A program made the position numbers and the translations under genes. This document shows positions 30,790 to 38,533 of a stretch of 38,533 bases of DNA, piece by piece. Position 1 is the first letter of the stretch, and every line of letters begins with the position of its first letter. The notes under the pieces are model-generated. The model worked only from the letters and a program-made list of their open reading frames with translations. It made no database searches and was not told the DNA's origin. The stretch is from Myxococcales bacterium (lineage in GTDB: Bacteria > Myxococcota_A > Polyangia > Polyangiales > Polyangiaceae), in contig JAGQJA010000095.1 in assembly GCA_020430845.1 (NCBI GenBank), positions 1 to 38,533 of the forward strand, in the 5' to 3' direction.

Positions 30790-33700
30790 ATGAAGCGTCT
30801 CGTTCAGATCGCCGTCCTCGGCGCGGCCCTCCTCGGAGCCGCCAGCGCGTCCGCGCAGGGCGTGTGCATCGAAGAGAAGGCCAAGAAGTCCCTCAACGCC
30901 TGCGAAATCGCGGGCCCCAAGGACTTCGATGTGGGTAAGCACGGCAAGTCGCCGCAGGTGAACTTTCACTCTGCGCCGCCTCCGCCCGACCTCAAGAAGC
31001 GTGACCAGAACAAGAAGCCGCCGATGCCGGTGGTCGACTCTGTCCCGCGCGACGAGCGAAAGAGCCGCCTCGCGGCTCGTCAGCGCGCGCTGCTCGTGAC
31101 GGAGATCCAGGGCATCGAGCGCCTGTTCGAGCGCACCAAGAAGAACGCGCCGGACCGCGTGCAGCTCGCGCGTCGCCTCGCGGAGGACTACGTCGAGCTC
31201 GAGGCCGCGGCCTTCCGCGACAAGACGACGGCCGAGATCAAGCGCGACGAGGTCAAGAAGAAGAACCCGGCGCAGGCCGGCCAGTTCCAGACCTCCGCCA
31301 ACCAGGCCGACGCCGTCATGAAGGCGGCGCGCAAGAAGGCGATCCAGTCGTACACGCTGCTCATCAACGACTACCCGAACTACGGGCAGCTCGACGAGGT
31401 GCTCTACTACCTCGCGTACGAGTACGAGCAGGCGAGCGACCTCAAGAACGCGCGCTCGGTCTACTACGACCTCATCAAGAAGCGCCCCGACTCGAAGTAC
31501 ATCCCCAACGCGTACCTGGCGTTCGGCGAGCTGTTCTTCAACGAGGCGCAGGGCGACCCGAGCAAGTGGGACCTGTCGGCCCAGGCGTACACCGAGGTCG
31601 TCAAGTACCCGCCGCCGCAGAACAAGGTGCTCGGCTACGCGCGCTACAAGCTCGCGTACGTCTTCTGGAACAAGGGCGAGTTCGACAAGGCGCTCAGCGA
31701 GTTCAAGAAGGTCATCGAGTTCGGCGTCGCGTACCCGCAGCTGCCCGGCGCGTCCAAGCTCGCCGACAGCGCGCGCCGCGACTTCATCCCGGTCTACGCG
31801 CTCAAGGGCGACCCCGCGCAGGCATACAACGTCATCCACAACGTCGCGGGCGACAAGCCCGGGTCGAACGAGAAGACGTTCAAGATGCTCGACGACCTGG
31901 GCATGAACTACCTCGACACGGGTCACTACCCCGAGGCGATCATCCTCTACAAAGACCTGATCAACCGCGACAAGAGCGGGCGCCACTGCGTGTACCAGGC
32001 GCACATCTCCGAAGCGACGATGGCCCTCAAGTCCGCCAACAAAGAGGCGATCAAGGGCGAGCTGGAGAACCAGGTCAAGGTCTACAACGCCTTCAAGGGC
32101 GGCAACTGGTCCAACGAGGACAAGCTCGAGTGCGCCAACAAGAGCGCCGCGCTCCTCAGCGAGACGGCGATGGCGTGGCACCTCGAGGCCGTCGGCTCGC
32201 AAGGCCAGCGCGGCACGGGCGACCCCAAGACGATGGCGCTCGCGGCGTACCTGTACAAGCGCGTCGTCGACACCTGGTCGGCCAAGGAGTTCGAGGCCTT
32301 CAAGTTCCCGCGCATCGTCAAGGACGACTGGCCGACGATCTACAAGATCAAGTACGCCATGGCCGACCTCCTGTACTTCCAGAAGGACTGGGCCAAGTGC
32401 GGACCGGCGTTCGACTCCGTCGTCGCCGAGAACCCCAACGGCCCCGACGCGGCCGAGGCCGCGTACGCCGCGGTGCTCTGCTACCAGAACATCTACGACG
32501 AGACCCACAAGGGCGACGCCGCCAAGAAGGGCTCGGGCAACCTCCCCGGTCAGAAGAAGGACGACAAGAAGGACGACGCCGAGCGGCTCAAGCCCAAGGA
32601 GATGACCGAGAACCAGAAGGGCATGATCACGGCCTTCAATCGGTACATCTGCTACATCAAGCCGAAGCCGAACGACGCGCAGGGCCAGGACCAGCTCGTC
32701 GAGGTCAAGTACGCGCGCGCTCGAACGTACTTCGAGTCCCAGCACTGGGAGGAGGCCGCGATCGGCTTCCGCGACATCGCGATGAACAACGCCGACCGCG
32801 ACGTCGGTATCTACGCGGCGCAGCTCTACCTCGAGAGCATCAACGTGGTCGGGCAGCACCTGGGCAAGCCCTCGTGCTTCGACGACATGGGCAACGACGT
32901 GCCCAAGTTCATCGAGCTGTACTGCCAGGGCGAGAAGGCGACGAAGAACGCCGAGCAGTGCACGATCCTCAACAAGATCCAGGTCGACATCCTGCGCCTC
33001 AAGGCCGAGAAGCTCGTTCAGCGAGCCGACAAGGGCCAGGGCAAGGACGCGCTCAAGGACTACGAAGAGGGCGGCAAGTCCTACTTCGAGATGTTCCGCA
33101 AGTACTGCCAGGATCCCGTCAGCAACGGCCAGCAGCCGCAGGCCGAGAAGTGCGACGAGATCGCGTACAACGGCGCGCGCGCCTTCCAGGCCGCCCGCCT
33201 CGTCGCGAAGGCGATCACGGTGCGTCGCGCGCTGCTCGCGTACGACGAGAAGCTCAAGCTGAACTCACCGCTGGCTCGCAAGGCCACGTACGAGATCGGC
33301 GGTAACTACCAGGCGATCGCCGTCTACGAGCTCGCCGCCGACTGGTACGAGCGCTTCGCGCGCATGGACCCAAAGGCGGAGGAGGCCCCGTCGGCCCTCA
33401 GCGACGCGACCCTGCTGCGCCTCGGCCTCGGCCAGGAGCAGGAGGCGATCAAGGACGCCGATCTGTTCCAGAAGAACTACGGCGGGAAGAACCCGGCCAA
33501 GGCCGCGGCGATCGCCTACGCGATCGGCGCCCACTACGCCGAGAAGGAGGACTGGGACAAGGCCCGGAAGTCCCTCACCGGCGCGATGGGTATCATCGGC
33601 CGCGCTCCGCCCGACGTGCAGGTGCAGGCGCACGCGACGCTGGGCCGCGTGTACGGCAAGGTCAAGGCGTGGCAGAACCAGGCGGCCGGCGAGTACGGCA

Positions 33701-34506
33701 AGGTCCGCGCCCTCTGGTCGAACCCCGCCGACGCCGAGGCGAAGATCCGCGCGGCCTACCCCGACGAGGATCAGACCCAGAAGGACCGTCGCCTCGCCAA
33801 GGCGCTCAACGCCGTCGGTGAAGCGTACTTCGACGCGGCCGAGAGCCAGCGCGTGAAGGTCGTCGAGCCGCTCACGTTCCCGGCCTACAAGGGCCCGGGC
33901 GACAAGGACTCGGTCCTCAAGCACATCAACACGAAGGTCAAGGACTGGTACACGAAGAAGATCGCGGCCATCAAAAAGGTCGAGCCCGACTACGTGAAGA
34001 TCCTCGACCTCAAGCCGGTCCCGCCGCCCAAGTGGGTCATCGCGGCCGGTTCGCGCGCGGGTCTCATGTGGGGCGACTTCGTCGACGACTTCCGCCGCGC
34101 CCCCATCCCGGAGGCGTGGAAGAAGGACGCCGAGATCCGCGGCACCTACTACGACGCGCTCGACAAGGCCTCGGAGCCCTTCAAGGTGGGCAACGCCAAG
34201 CCCGCGCTCAAGAAGTGCCTCGATCTGTCGGTCAAGTACCAGTACTTCGACGAGTACAGCCGCAACTGTGAGGTGTGGCTCGCGAAGAACTACAAGTCCG
34301 AGTACCACGTCGTCGACGAGCTCCGAGGCGCGCCCACGCTCGCCAACAGCGGTCTCGACGAGAAGGGCCCGCCGGTCCTCGTGGGCGGCACGTTCTGGCA
34401 TCCCCAGGCGGCCGCTCCCGAGAAGACGACGGTCAAGACGGAAGACAAGAAGGAAGACGCCAAGCCGGCGCCGAAGAAGCCCGCCGCTCGCGGCAGGCGG
34501 CGGTGA
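30790..34506 (+). CDS. gltD: GltD/AgmU-like large TPR protein, 1238 aa
   Basis: The signal peptide ends ASASAQG. More than 1,100 residues of TPR-like helices follow (for example AIQSYTLLINDYPNYGQLDEVLYYLAYEYEQ, SVYYDLIKKRPDSKYIPNAYLAFGE, EFDKALSEFKKVIEF). The C-terminus is a Lys/Ala/Pro tail ending KPAARGRRR. Size, export and place between a GltC-like and a GltE-like protein match AgmU/GltD and NfsD, periplasmic parts of the Glt and Nfs machines. GGGAGG precedes the ATG at 30790; the frame opens 17 codons earlier inside the gltC end. Confidence 0.85.
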   Translation: MKRLVQIAVLGAALLGAASASAQGVCIEEKAKKSLNACEIAGPKDFDVGKHGKSPQVNFHSAPPPPDLKKRDQNKKPPMPVVDSVPRDERKSRLAARQRALLVTEIQGIERLFERTKKNAPDRVQLARRLAEDYVELEAAAFRDKTTAEIKRDEVKKKNPAQAGQFQTSANQADAVMKAARKKAIQSYTLLINDYPNYGQLDEVLYYLAYEYEQASDLKNARSVYYDLIKKRPDSKYIPNAYLAFGELFFNEAQGDPSKWDLSAQAYTEVVKYPPPQNKVLGYARYKLAYVFWNKGEFDKALSEFKKVIEFGVAYPQLPGASKLADSARRDFIPVYALKGDPAQAYNVIHNVAGDKPGSNEKTFKMLDDLGMNYLDTGHYPEAIILYKDLINRDKSGRHCVYQAHISEATMALKSANKEAIKGELENQVKVYNAFKGGNWSNEDKLECANKSAALLSETAMAWHLEAVGSQGQRGTGDPKTMALAAYLYKRVVDTWSAKEFEAFKFPRIVKDDWPTIYKIKYAMADLLYFQKDWAKCGPAFDSVVAENPNGPDAAEAAYAAVLCYQNIYDETHKGDAAKKGSGNLPGQKKDDKKDDAERLKPKEMTENQKGMITAFNRYICYIKPKPNDAQGQDQLVEVKYARARTYFESQHWEEAAIGFRDIAMNNADRDVGIYAAQLYLESINVVGQHLGKPSCFDDMGNDVPKFIELYCQGEKATKNAEQCTILNKIQVDILRLKAEKLVQRADKGQGKDALKDYEEGGKSYFEMFRKYCQDPVSNGQQPQAEKCDEIAYNGARAFQAARLVAKAITVRRALLAYDEKLKLNSPLARKATYEIGGNYQAIAVYELAADWYERFARMDPKAEEAPSALSDATLLRLGLGQEQEAIKDADLFQKNYGGKNPAKAAAIAYAIGAHYAEKEDWDKARKSLTGAMGIIGRAPPDVQVQAHATLGRVYGKVKAWQNQAAGEYGKVRALWSNPADAEAKIRAAYPDEDQTQKDRRLAKALNAVGEAYFDAAESQRVKVVEPLTFPAYKGPGDKDSVLKHINTKVKDWYTKKIAAIKKVEPDYVKILDLKPVPPPKWVIAAGSRAGLMWGDFVDDFRRAPIPEAWKKDAEIRGTYYDALDKASEPFKVGNAKPALKKCLDLSVKYQYFDEYSRNCEVWLAKNYKSEYHVVDELRGAPTLANSGLDEKGPPVLVGGTFWHPQAAAPEKTTVKTEDKKEDAKPAPKKPAARGRRR

Positions 34507-34517
34507 GGAGGACGGCC

Positions 34518-35939
34518 ATGAAGAAGCACCACGGAATCACGAAGGTCGCGTGCGCCGCCCTCCTTTCCCTCACCGCCGCTTGCGGTGGCGGTGGGGGCGC
34601 GTCCAGCGGCGGACCGAAGACCCCGCCCGGCGGAAAGCCGCCGCCGCGCGCGCAGATCGACCAGGGCGCCCAAGAGCAGTTCAACAAGGCGCTCGACGCG
34701 TTCATCGCGCACGACAAGGCCAATGACTGGAGCGACGCAGCTTGCGCCGACGTGGCCAAGCAGTTCGACGAGGCGGTCTCCAAGCAGTCGAACGGCAAGT
34801 TCGCCGAGGCGACGTTCAACGCCGGCATCGCCTACCAGCGCTGCGGTGACGACAAGAACGCGCGCGCCCACTTCGAGAAGGCCCTCCAGGACGACCCGAA
34901 GTTCCACGGCGCCCGCGCCCAGATCGCCCTCTACAAGTACAAGGCAGACGGCAACGAGGACGCGGCGATCAACGAGCTTCAGCAGGCCGTGCTCGACGCC
35001 CAGTTCCAGAACGTGCCCGCGCTCGTCAACCTGGCCCTCGTGCAGATGGTCCGCGACAGCGAGCAGGGGCAGCAGGGCTGCAAGAACGACATGGAGTGCG
35101 CCAAGCTGAACCTGCAGCGTGCGCTCGCCATCGACGACGCGTACATGCCCGCGTTCAACCAGCTGGCGCTCTACTACTTCCAGCTCGCCAAGAAGCGCGC
35201 CGGCGCCGTCAAGACCGGCGGCAAGGGCTCGCGCGGGCGGCAGATCGTCACCAACGCCGCCAAGACCAAGCGCGCGTCGGTGCAGGAGCTCGAGCTCGCG
35301 GCCCTCGTCTGCTCGCAGGCGATCCGCAAGAACCCGAGCTACGCGCCCATCCACAACACCGCCGGCCTCATCCAGAACGAGCTGGGCCAGGTCAACGGCG
35401 CGGTCGCCGAGTTCGCGACCGCCGCCAAGCTGGACCCGAAGCTCTTCGAGGCCCAGATGAACTACGCCGCCGTCAACCTGTCGTTCCGCGGCTTCGACGT
35501 GGCGCGTGACGCGTACAAGAAGGCGCTCGCGATGCGCCCGAACGACTACGACGCGCACCTCGGCCTCGCGCTCGCGCTCCGCGGCCCCATCACCGGCACC
35601 GAGGCGAACTACGACGAGCTCGTCAACGGCGCCCAGGCCGAGCTCGACGCGGCCAAGAAGATCGACGCCAACCGCCCCGACGCCTACTACAACGAGGGGA
35701 TCCTCACGCAGGAGTTCCGCGCCAAGGCCGGCGGGTCCAAGGACCAGACGATCGCCGCGCTCACCAAGGCCAAGGGCACCTTCCAGCAGTTCATCGACAA
35801 GGCGAGCGGCAAGCCCGAGTACGACGGTGCCGTGAAGCGCTCCAAGGAGCGCATGCAGGACATCGACGACACGATCCAGTTCCTCAATCTCGAGGTGAAG
35901 GAGGAGCCGAAGGAGGCTCCCAAGGACGAGAAGAAGTAG
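34518..35939 (+). CDS. gltE: GltE/AglT-like TPR lipoprotein, 473 aa
   Basis: A lipoprotein signal (lipobox LTAAC, then GGGGG) anchors it, probably to the outer membrane. TPR units fill most of the length: ATFNAGIAYQRCGDDKNARAHFEKALQDDP, LNLQRALAIDDAYMPAFNQLALYYF, ASVQELELAALVCSQAIRKNPSYAPIHNTAGLI, AEFATAAKLDPKLFEAQMNYAAV, and others. It ends in a Lys/Glu-rich tail. This matches AglT/GltE and NfsE. A GAGGAGG ribosome site overlaps the gltD stop codon, so translation is probably coupled. A 293-bp gap with hairpins follows. Confidence 0.87.
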   Translation: MKKHHGITKVACAALLSLTAACGGGGGASSGGPKTPPGGKPPPRAQIDQGAQEQFNKALDAFIAHDKANDWSDAACADVAKQFDEAVSKQSNGKFAEATFNAGIAYQRCGDDKNARAHFEKALQDDPKFHGARAQIALYKYKADGNEDAAINELQQAVLDAQFQNVPALVNLALVQMVRDSEQGQQGCKNDMECAKLNLQRALAIDDAYMPAFNQLALYYFQLAKKRAGAVKTGGKGSRGRQIVTNAAKTKRASVQELELAALVCSQAIRKNPSYAPIHNTAGLIQNELGQVNGAVAEFATAAKLDPKLFEAQMNYAAVNLSFRGFDVARDAYKKALAMRPNDYDAHLGLALALRGPITGTEANYDELVNGAQAELDAAKKIDANRPDAYYNEGILTQEFRAKAGGSKDQTIAALTKAKGTFQQFIDKASGKPEYDGAVKRSKERMQDIDDTIQFLNLEVKEEPKEAPKDEKK

Positions 35940-35997
35940 GTCTCGCCTCTTGCGTTCGACCGGGGGCGGCGTCCGTGGGGCGCTGCCCGGTCCGAGC

Positions 35998-36036
35998 ACT
36001 CCCAAGCCGAACACCCCCAGGGGAGTTTTCTTGGGA
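35998..36036 (+). terminator. Terminator- or attenuator-like alternative hairpins after gltE
   Basis: ACTCCC (35998-36003) can pair with GGGAGT (36021-36026), which runs into TTTCTT. Overlapping bases TCCCAAG (36000-36006) can instead pair with CTTGGGA (36030-36036). The two folds exclude each other. Confidence 0.45.
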
Positions 36037-36059
36037 ACCTTCCAACAGGGCGGCTGTCA

Positions 36060-36113
36060 GTCTCGATACCTGACGCCGAGCCGTGATTGAGACCTCTGCG
36101 ATTCGTCGCAGAG
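36060..36113 (+). other. Two stacked hairpins in the gltE-gltF gap, the second with a TTCG loop
   Basis: GTCTCGAT (36060-36067) pairs with ATTGAGAC (36086-36093) with one mismatch. Next to it, an 8-bp perfect stem (36094-36101 with 36106-36113) closes a TTCG tetraloop. The second hairpin ends one base before the candidate -35 of gltF. Confidence 0.55.
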
Positions 36114-36114
36114 C

Positions 36115-36143
36115 TTGCCGCGACCGGTACCCCGGAGTACACT
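36115..36143 (+). promoter_or_regulatory. Candidate internal promoter of gltF-gltG
   Basis: TTGCCG (36115-36120) and TACACT (36138-36143) are 17 bp apart. The leader would be about 80 nt, AT-rich for this genome, ending in an AGGAG ribosome site (36222-36226). Confidence 0.5.
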
Positions 36144-36232
36144 TTCACTGTAATCCGGTCGCAAAATTCTTGGGAAATTGTAACTGCGCGGTGGATGTCC
36201 CACCTCGCCTCCCATCGCGTCAGGAGCGAGCC

Positions 36233-36523
36233 ATGAGCGTGAAGTCCCTGCTGGTCGGTCTCGTCGGTTGCACCCTCTTCTTGGTGCCTGCTGCTTCGTT
36301 TGCACAGGACGCCGCACCGGGTGGAGCCCCCAAGGCCACTCCCGCCGCTGGCGGAAAAGAGGAGGGCTACGGCTACGAGTTCTCCGACGACCCGCTCGCT
36401 GCCGGCGGCTTCGGTCCCAACGACGCGACGATTCGTGTTCGCCCCGGGCCGGTCCGCACCACCCTGATTCGTCCGCGCACGTCGTTCGTGCCGGAGATGT
36501 TGAAGTCGGTCGAGAACCTCTGA
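36233..36523 (+). CDS. gltF: Small exported protein at the gltF position, 96 aa
   Basis: The signal peptide (MSVKSLLVGLVGCTLFLVPA ... SFAQD) precedes a mature part of about 70 residues. A Pro/Ala/Gly start leads to EEGYGYEFSDDPLAAGGF and then IRVRPGPVRTTLIRPRTSF ending VPEMLKSVENL. I recall similar small proteins at this place in other myxobacterial glt clusters, but cannot verify. It lacks TPRs or membrane helices and should be periplasmic. AGGAG lies 6 bp before the ATG. Confidence 0.7.
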   Translation: MSVKSLLVGLVGCTLFLVPAASFAQDAAPGGAPKATPAAGGKEEGYGYEFSDDPLAAGGFGPNDATIRVRPGPVRTTLIRPRTSFVPEMLKSVENL

Positions 36524-36601
36524 GAGGGCTCGCCCGAGCACGTTTCACCCGTCACGTTTCCAGCCGCGCGCTAGTCCGCGCGCCGCCGAGGTAGGTTCAC
36601 G

Positions 36602-38533
36602 ATGGAAGGCAAAGCCAAGGTTGCGCTCACGTTCGCTCTCTACCAGGGCGACCAGCTCGTTCGGCGAGACACCATTGCGCAGGACATCGTGAAGGTCGGC
36701 AAGGACCCTCGCAGCCACCTCCGCGTCGACGACGAGCTCGCCTCGCGCATGCACGCGGTCATCGAGGTCGCGGGCTCCGAGGACATCACGCTGATCGATC
36801 TCGGCAACGAGCCGGGCACGCTCGTGAACGGGCAGCGCGTCAACAAGTGCAAGATTCGTCCGGGCGATCAGATCCAGATCGGCTCGACGATGATTCACCT
36901 CGAGGCCGCCGAGGCCGCGGCCTCGAGCGTCGCGCCCCCGCCGGTCGCGGCCGTCGCGGCCCCCGCGGTCGCTCCGCCGCCGCAGATGCAGGTCGCCACG
37001 CCCACCGAGGCCATCGCGCCCCAGGGCGTGCCGGCCCCCGCGCCCGCCGCTGCGCCGCCGTCGGCTCCGCCCGCGGCCGACCCGGGCAACCCCTTCGCCG
37101 CGGCCAACCCGTTCGCCGCGGCCGCAGGCGCCACCAACCCGTTCGCGCCGGCCAACCCGTTCGCGCCGGCCAACCCGTTCGTCGCCTCCGCGGTCGACCC
37201 GGGCTACGCGGTCAACGCGCCCGGCGGCTCCGACTTCGACCCGAACCAGCCGTACACCTTCCAGATGGTGAAGGCCGGCCCCGACGTGAACCCCGACGAG
37301 GTCGAGCAGTCGCACGTGGCGGCCGTCGAGGTCGCGGTCAAGTGGGACGCGAACACGCTCCACATGGCGCACCTCAGCCCGCCGCGTTCGTTCTACGTGG
37401 GCGAAGAGGGCACGGCCGGGTGTGAGTACTTCGTCCCGAGCGAGGTGCTCGGCACCACGCGCGCTCCGGTCGTCGTCGCGCGCGGCGTGTCGGCGGCGCT
37501 CGTCATCCTCCCGCGCACCACGGGCACGATCGAGATCCCGGGGCAGGGCACGCACTCGCTGCTCGACCTCATCTCGTCGGGCCAAGCCCGCCCCAGCAGC
37601 GAGCTGAGCGGCGCGCACGAGTTCGAGCTCCCCACGGGCGCCAAGGCCATCATGACCCTCGAGGGGTCGGGCCTCACGTTCGAGGTCAGCGCGGTCAACG
37701 CGGGCAAGGCGCCGCCGGTCGGCGTGTTCTCGAGCTTCGAGCCGGCCGCGTACATGTTCATCGGCCTCTCGTTCCTGCTCCACGTCGGCATCATCGCGTC
37801 GATGGCGTTCTTCATGCCGTCGATGGGTGGCGACGACGCCGACGCGATCGATCGCGATCAGTTCCTTCTCATGCAGAAGATGCTGAACGCGGCCGCCGAG
37901 CGCGAGCAGGAAGAGAAGGAGACCGAGCAGGTCTCGCAGGACAACGCCGACAACAAAGAAGGCGGGACCGGCACGCGCGCCAAGGGTGAAGAGGGGTCGA
38001 TGGGTAACCCCAACACCAAGGAGACCGGCAAGCGCTACGGCGTCCAGGGTCCCAAGGACAACCCCGATCCCCACATCGCGCGTCAGGCCGCCCTCAAGGA
38101 GGCCGCCGAGTTCGGCATGATCGGTCTCATCAACGTCGGCGCCGGCGGCGATCCCAACGCCCCGACGGCTCCGTGGGGTCGCGAGGACTCGTCGGGCAAC
38201 GACCCGCTGAGCGCGCGCGGCAACATGTGGGGCGACGCCATCGGCGACTCGTTCGGCGCGGGCGGTCTCGGCCTCACCGGCGTCGGCGAAGGCGGCGGCG
38301 GTCGCGGCGAGGGCATCGGCCTCGGCAACATCGGCGCGCTCGGTCACGGCGCCGGCACCGGCACCGGTCAGGGCTTCGGCAACGGCCACGGTCGCCTCGG
38401 CGGCGCGCACCAGACGCGCGCTCCCAAGATTCGCCAGGGCGCGACCCAGGTCAACGGCCGCCTCCCGCCCGAGGTCATCCAGCGCATCGTCCGCCAGAAC
38501 TTCGGTCGCTTCCGTCTCTGCTACGAGAACGGC
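36602..38533 (+). CDS. gltG: GltG/PglI-like FHA and TonB-like protein, 3' end cut by the window (644 codons present)
   Basis: An FHA domain spans about residues 5-100 (VGKDPRSHL, DELASRMHAVIEV, LGNEPGTLVNGQRV). A Pro/Ala linker holds five NPF motifs between 163 and 193. A middle domain (about 212-375) follows, then one membrane helix at 381-405. A long Gly/Asn-rich periplasmic region (DPNAPTAPWGREDS, GNDPLSARGNMWGD, GVGEGGGGRGEGIGLGN) ends in the start of the AgmX/PglI C-terminal, TonB-like domain (NGRLPPEVIQRIVRQNFGRF, RLCYENG). The cytoplasmic FHA domain would read phospho-threonine on partners, while the periplasmic end would reach the outer membrane. GAGGTAGG precedes the ATG. The frame is open to the last base, so the gene continues. 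Confidence 0.9.
   Translation, partial: MEGKAKVALTFALYQGDQLVRRDTIAQDIVKVGKDPRSHLRVDDELASRMHAVIEVAGSEDITLIDLGNEPGTLVNGQRVNKCKIRPGDQIQIGSTMIHLEAAEAAASSVAPPPVAAVAAPAVAPPPQMQVATPTEAIAPQGVPAPAPAAAPPSAPPAADPGNPFAAANPFAAAAGATNPFAPANPFAPANPFVASAVDPGYAVNAPGGSDFDPNQPYTFQMVKAGPDVNPDEVEQSHVAAVEVAVKWDANTLHMAHLSPPRSFYVGEEGTAGCEYFVPSEVLGTTRAPVVVARGVSAALVILPRTTGTIEIPGQGTHSLLDLISSGQARPSSELSGAHEFELPTGAKAIMTLEGSGLTFEVSAVNAGKAPPVGVFSSFEPAAYMFIGLSFLLHVGIIASMAFFMPSMGGDDADAIDRDQFLLMQKMLNAAAEREQEEKETEQVSQDNADNKEGGTGTRAKGEEGSMGNPNTKETGKRYGVQGPKDNPDPHIARQAALKEAAEFGMIGLINVGAGGDPNAPTAPWGREDSSGNDPLSARGNMWGDAIGDSFGAGGLGLTGVGEGGGGRGEGIGLGNIGALGHGAGTGTGQGFGNGHGRLGGAHQTRAPKIRQGATQVNGRLPPEVIQRIVRQNFGRFRLCYENG
37136..37181 (+). 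repeat. 18-bp tandem repeat encoding NPF motifs in gltG
   Basis: The unit AACCCGTTCGCGCCGGCC occurs at 37136-37153 and 37154-37171, followed by a partial third copy. Related, less exact copies lie at about 37086-37120. Confidence 0.75.

Noticed and set aside
30766-32859. Minus-strand frame opposite gltD
   Set aside because: Val/Leu/Arg/Asp-rich shadow of a well-supported TPR gene with signal peptide and ribosome site.
36545-38410. Long minus-strand frame opposite gltG
   Set aside because: Arg/Ala/Asp-rich composition without motif; gltG on the other strand has clear FHA and AgmX/PglI domains.

Overview
The window is GC-rich bacterial chromosome and looks myxobacterial, probably order Polyangiales. 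The basis is: many Asp/Ala/Gly-rich and Cys-rich lipoproteins, a TPR protein with a two-helix C-terminus of a kind common in Polyangia, an MXAN_5187-like C-terminal domain, and a Glt/Nfs-type gliding-motility (or spore-coat) export cluster. No insertion sequence, prophage, CRISPR array or origin was seen. Almost all genes are chromosomal-looking and tightly packed.

Left edge (1-2745): a tRNA-His gene converges on a minus-strand pair, a TPR/two-TM protein followed by a Cys-rich lipoprotein.

Polyhydroxyalkanoate (PHA) region (2903-14062): the minus strand carries phaR, a small phasin/PhaE-like protein, a class III-type PHA synthase (phaC) and an SDR reductase. The plus strand carries an eight-gene run: lipoprotein, lipoprotein alpha/beta hydrolase, outer-membrane barrel, a second lipoprotein paralogous to the first, a second small phasin/PhaE-like protein, an AMP-forming acyl-CoA synthetase, a second PHA synthase with a basic tail, and a small lipoprotein. 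A palindrome, TGTTGC-N3-GCAACA and its TTGTGC variant, flanks the promoters of both arms. Each promoter sits between two copies exactly 62 bp apart, centre to centre, with the variant arm on the downstream copy both times. A fifth copy precedes the second phasin gene. I infer that these are PhaR operators. I further infer that the plus arm links surface ester hydrolysis, outer-membrane uptake, acyl activation and storage as PHA. That linkage is a hypothesis from gene order and protein families.

Middle (14077-20513): small lipoproteins, a multi-pass membrane protein whose 3' end overlaps a convergent lipoprotein gene, a Ser/Gly-repeat Cys-rich lipoprotein, a class II-type histone-deacetylase-family amidohydrolase, a Cache/HAMP-like membrane protein and a HEAT-repeat protein.

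Right half (20705-38533): two outer-membrane barrel genes of GltA/GltB type and ftsY lie on the minus strand. They are followed by an Ig-like/carboxypeptidase-regulatory-like membrane protein, HEAT and HAMP proteins, a YraN-family protein and a Cys-rich lipoprotein. The final 9.5 kb is a plus-strand cluster that I read as gltC, gltD (AgmU), gltE (AglT), a small gltF-position gene and gltG (PglI). The last is cut by the window end inside its AgmX/PglI C-terminal domain. The gltE-gltF gap holds stacked hairpins and a likely internal promoter.
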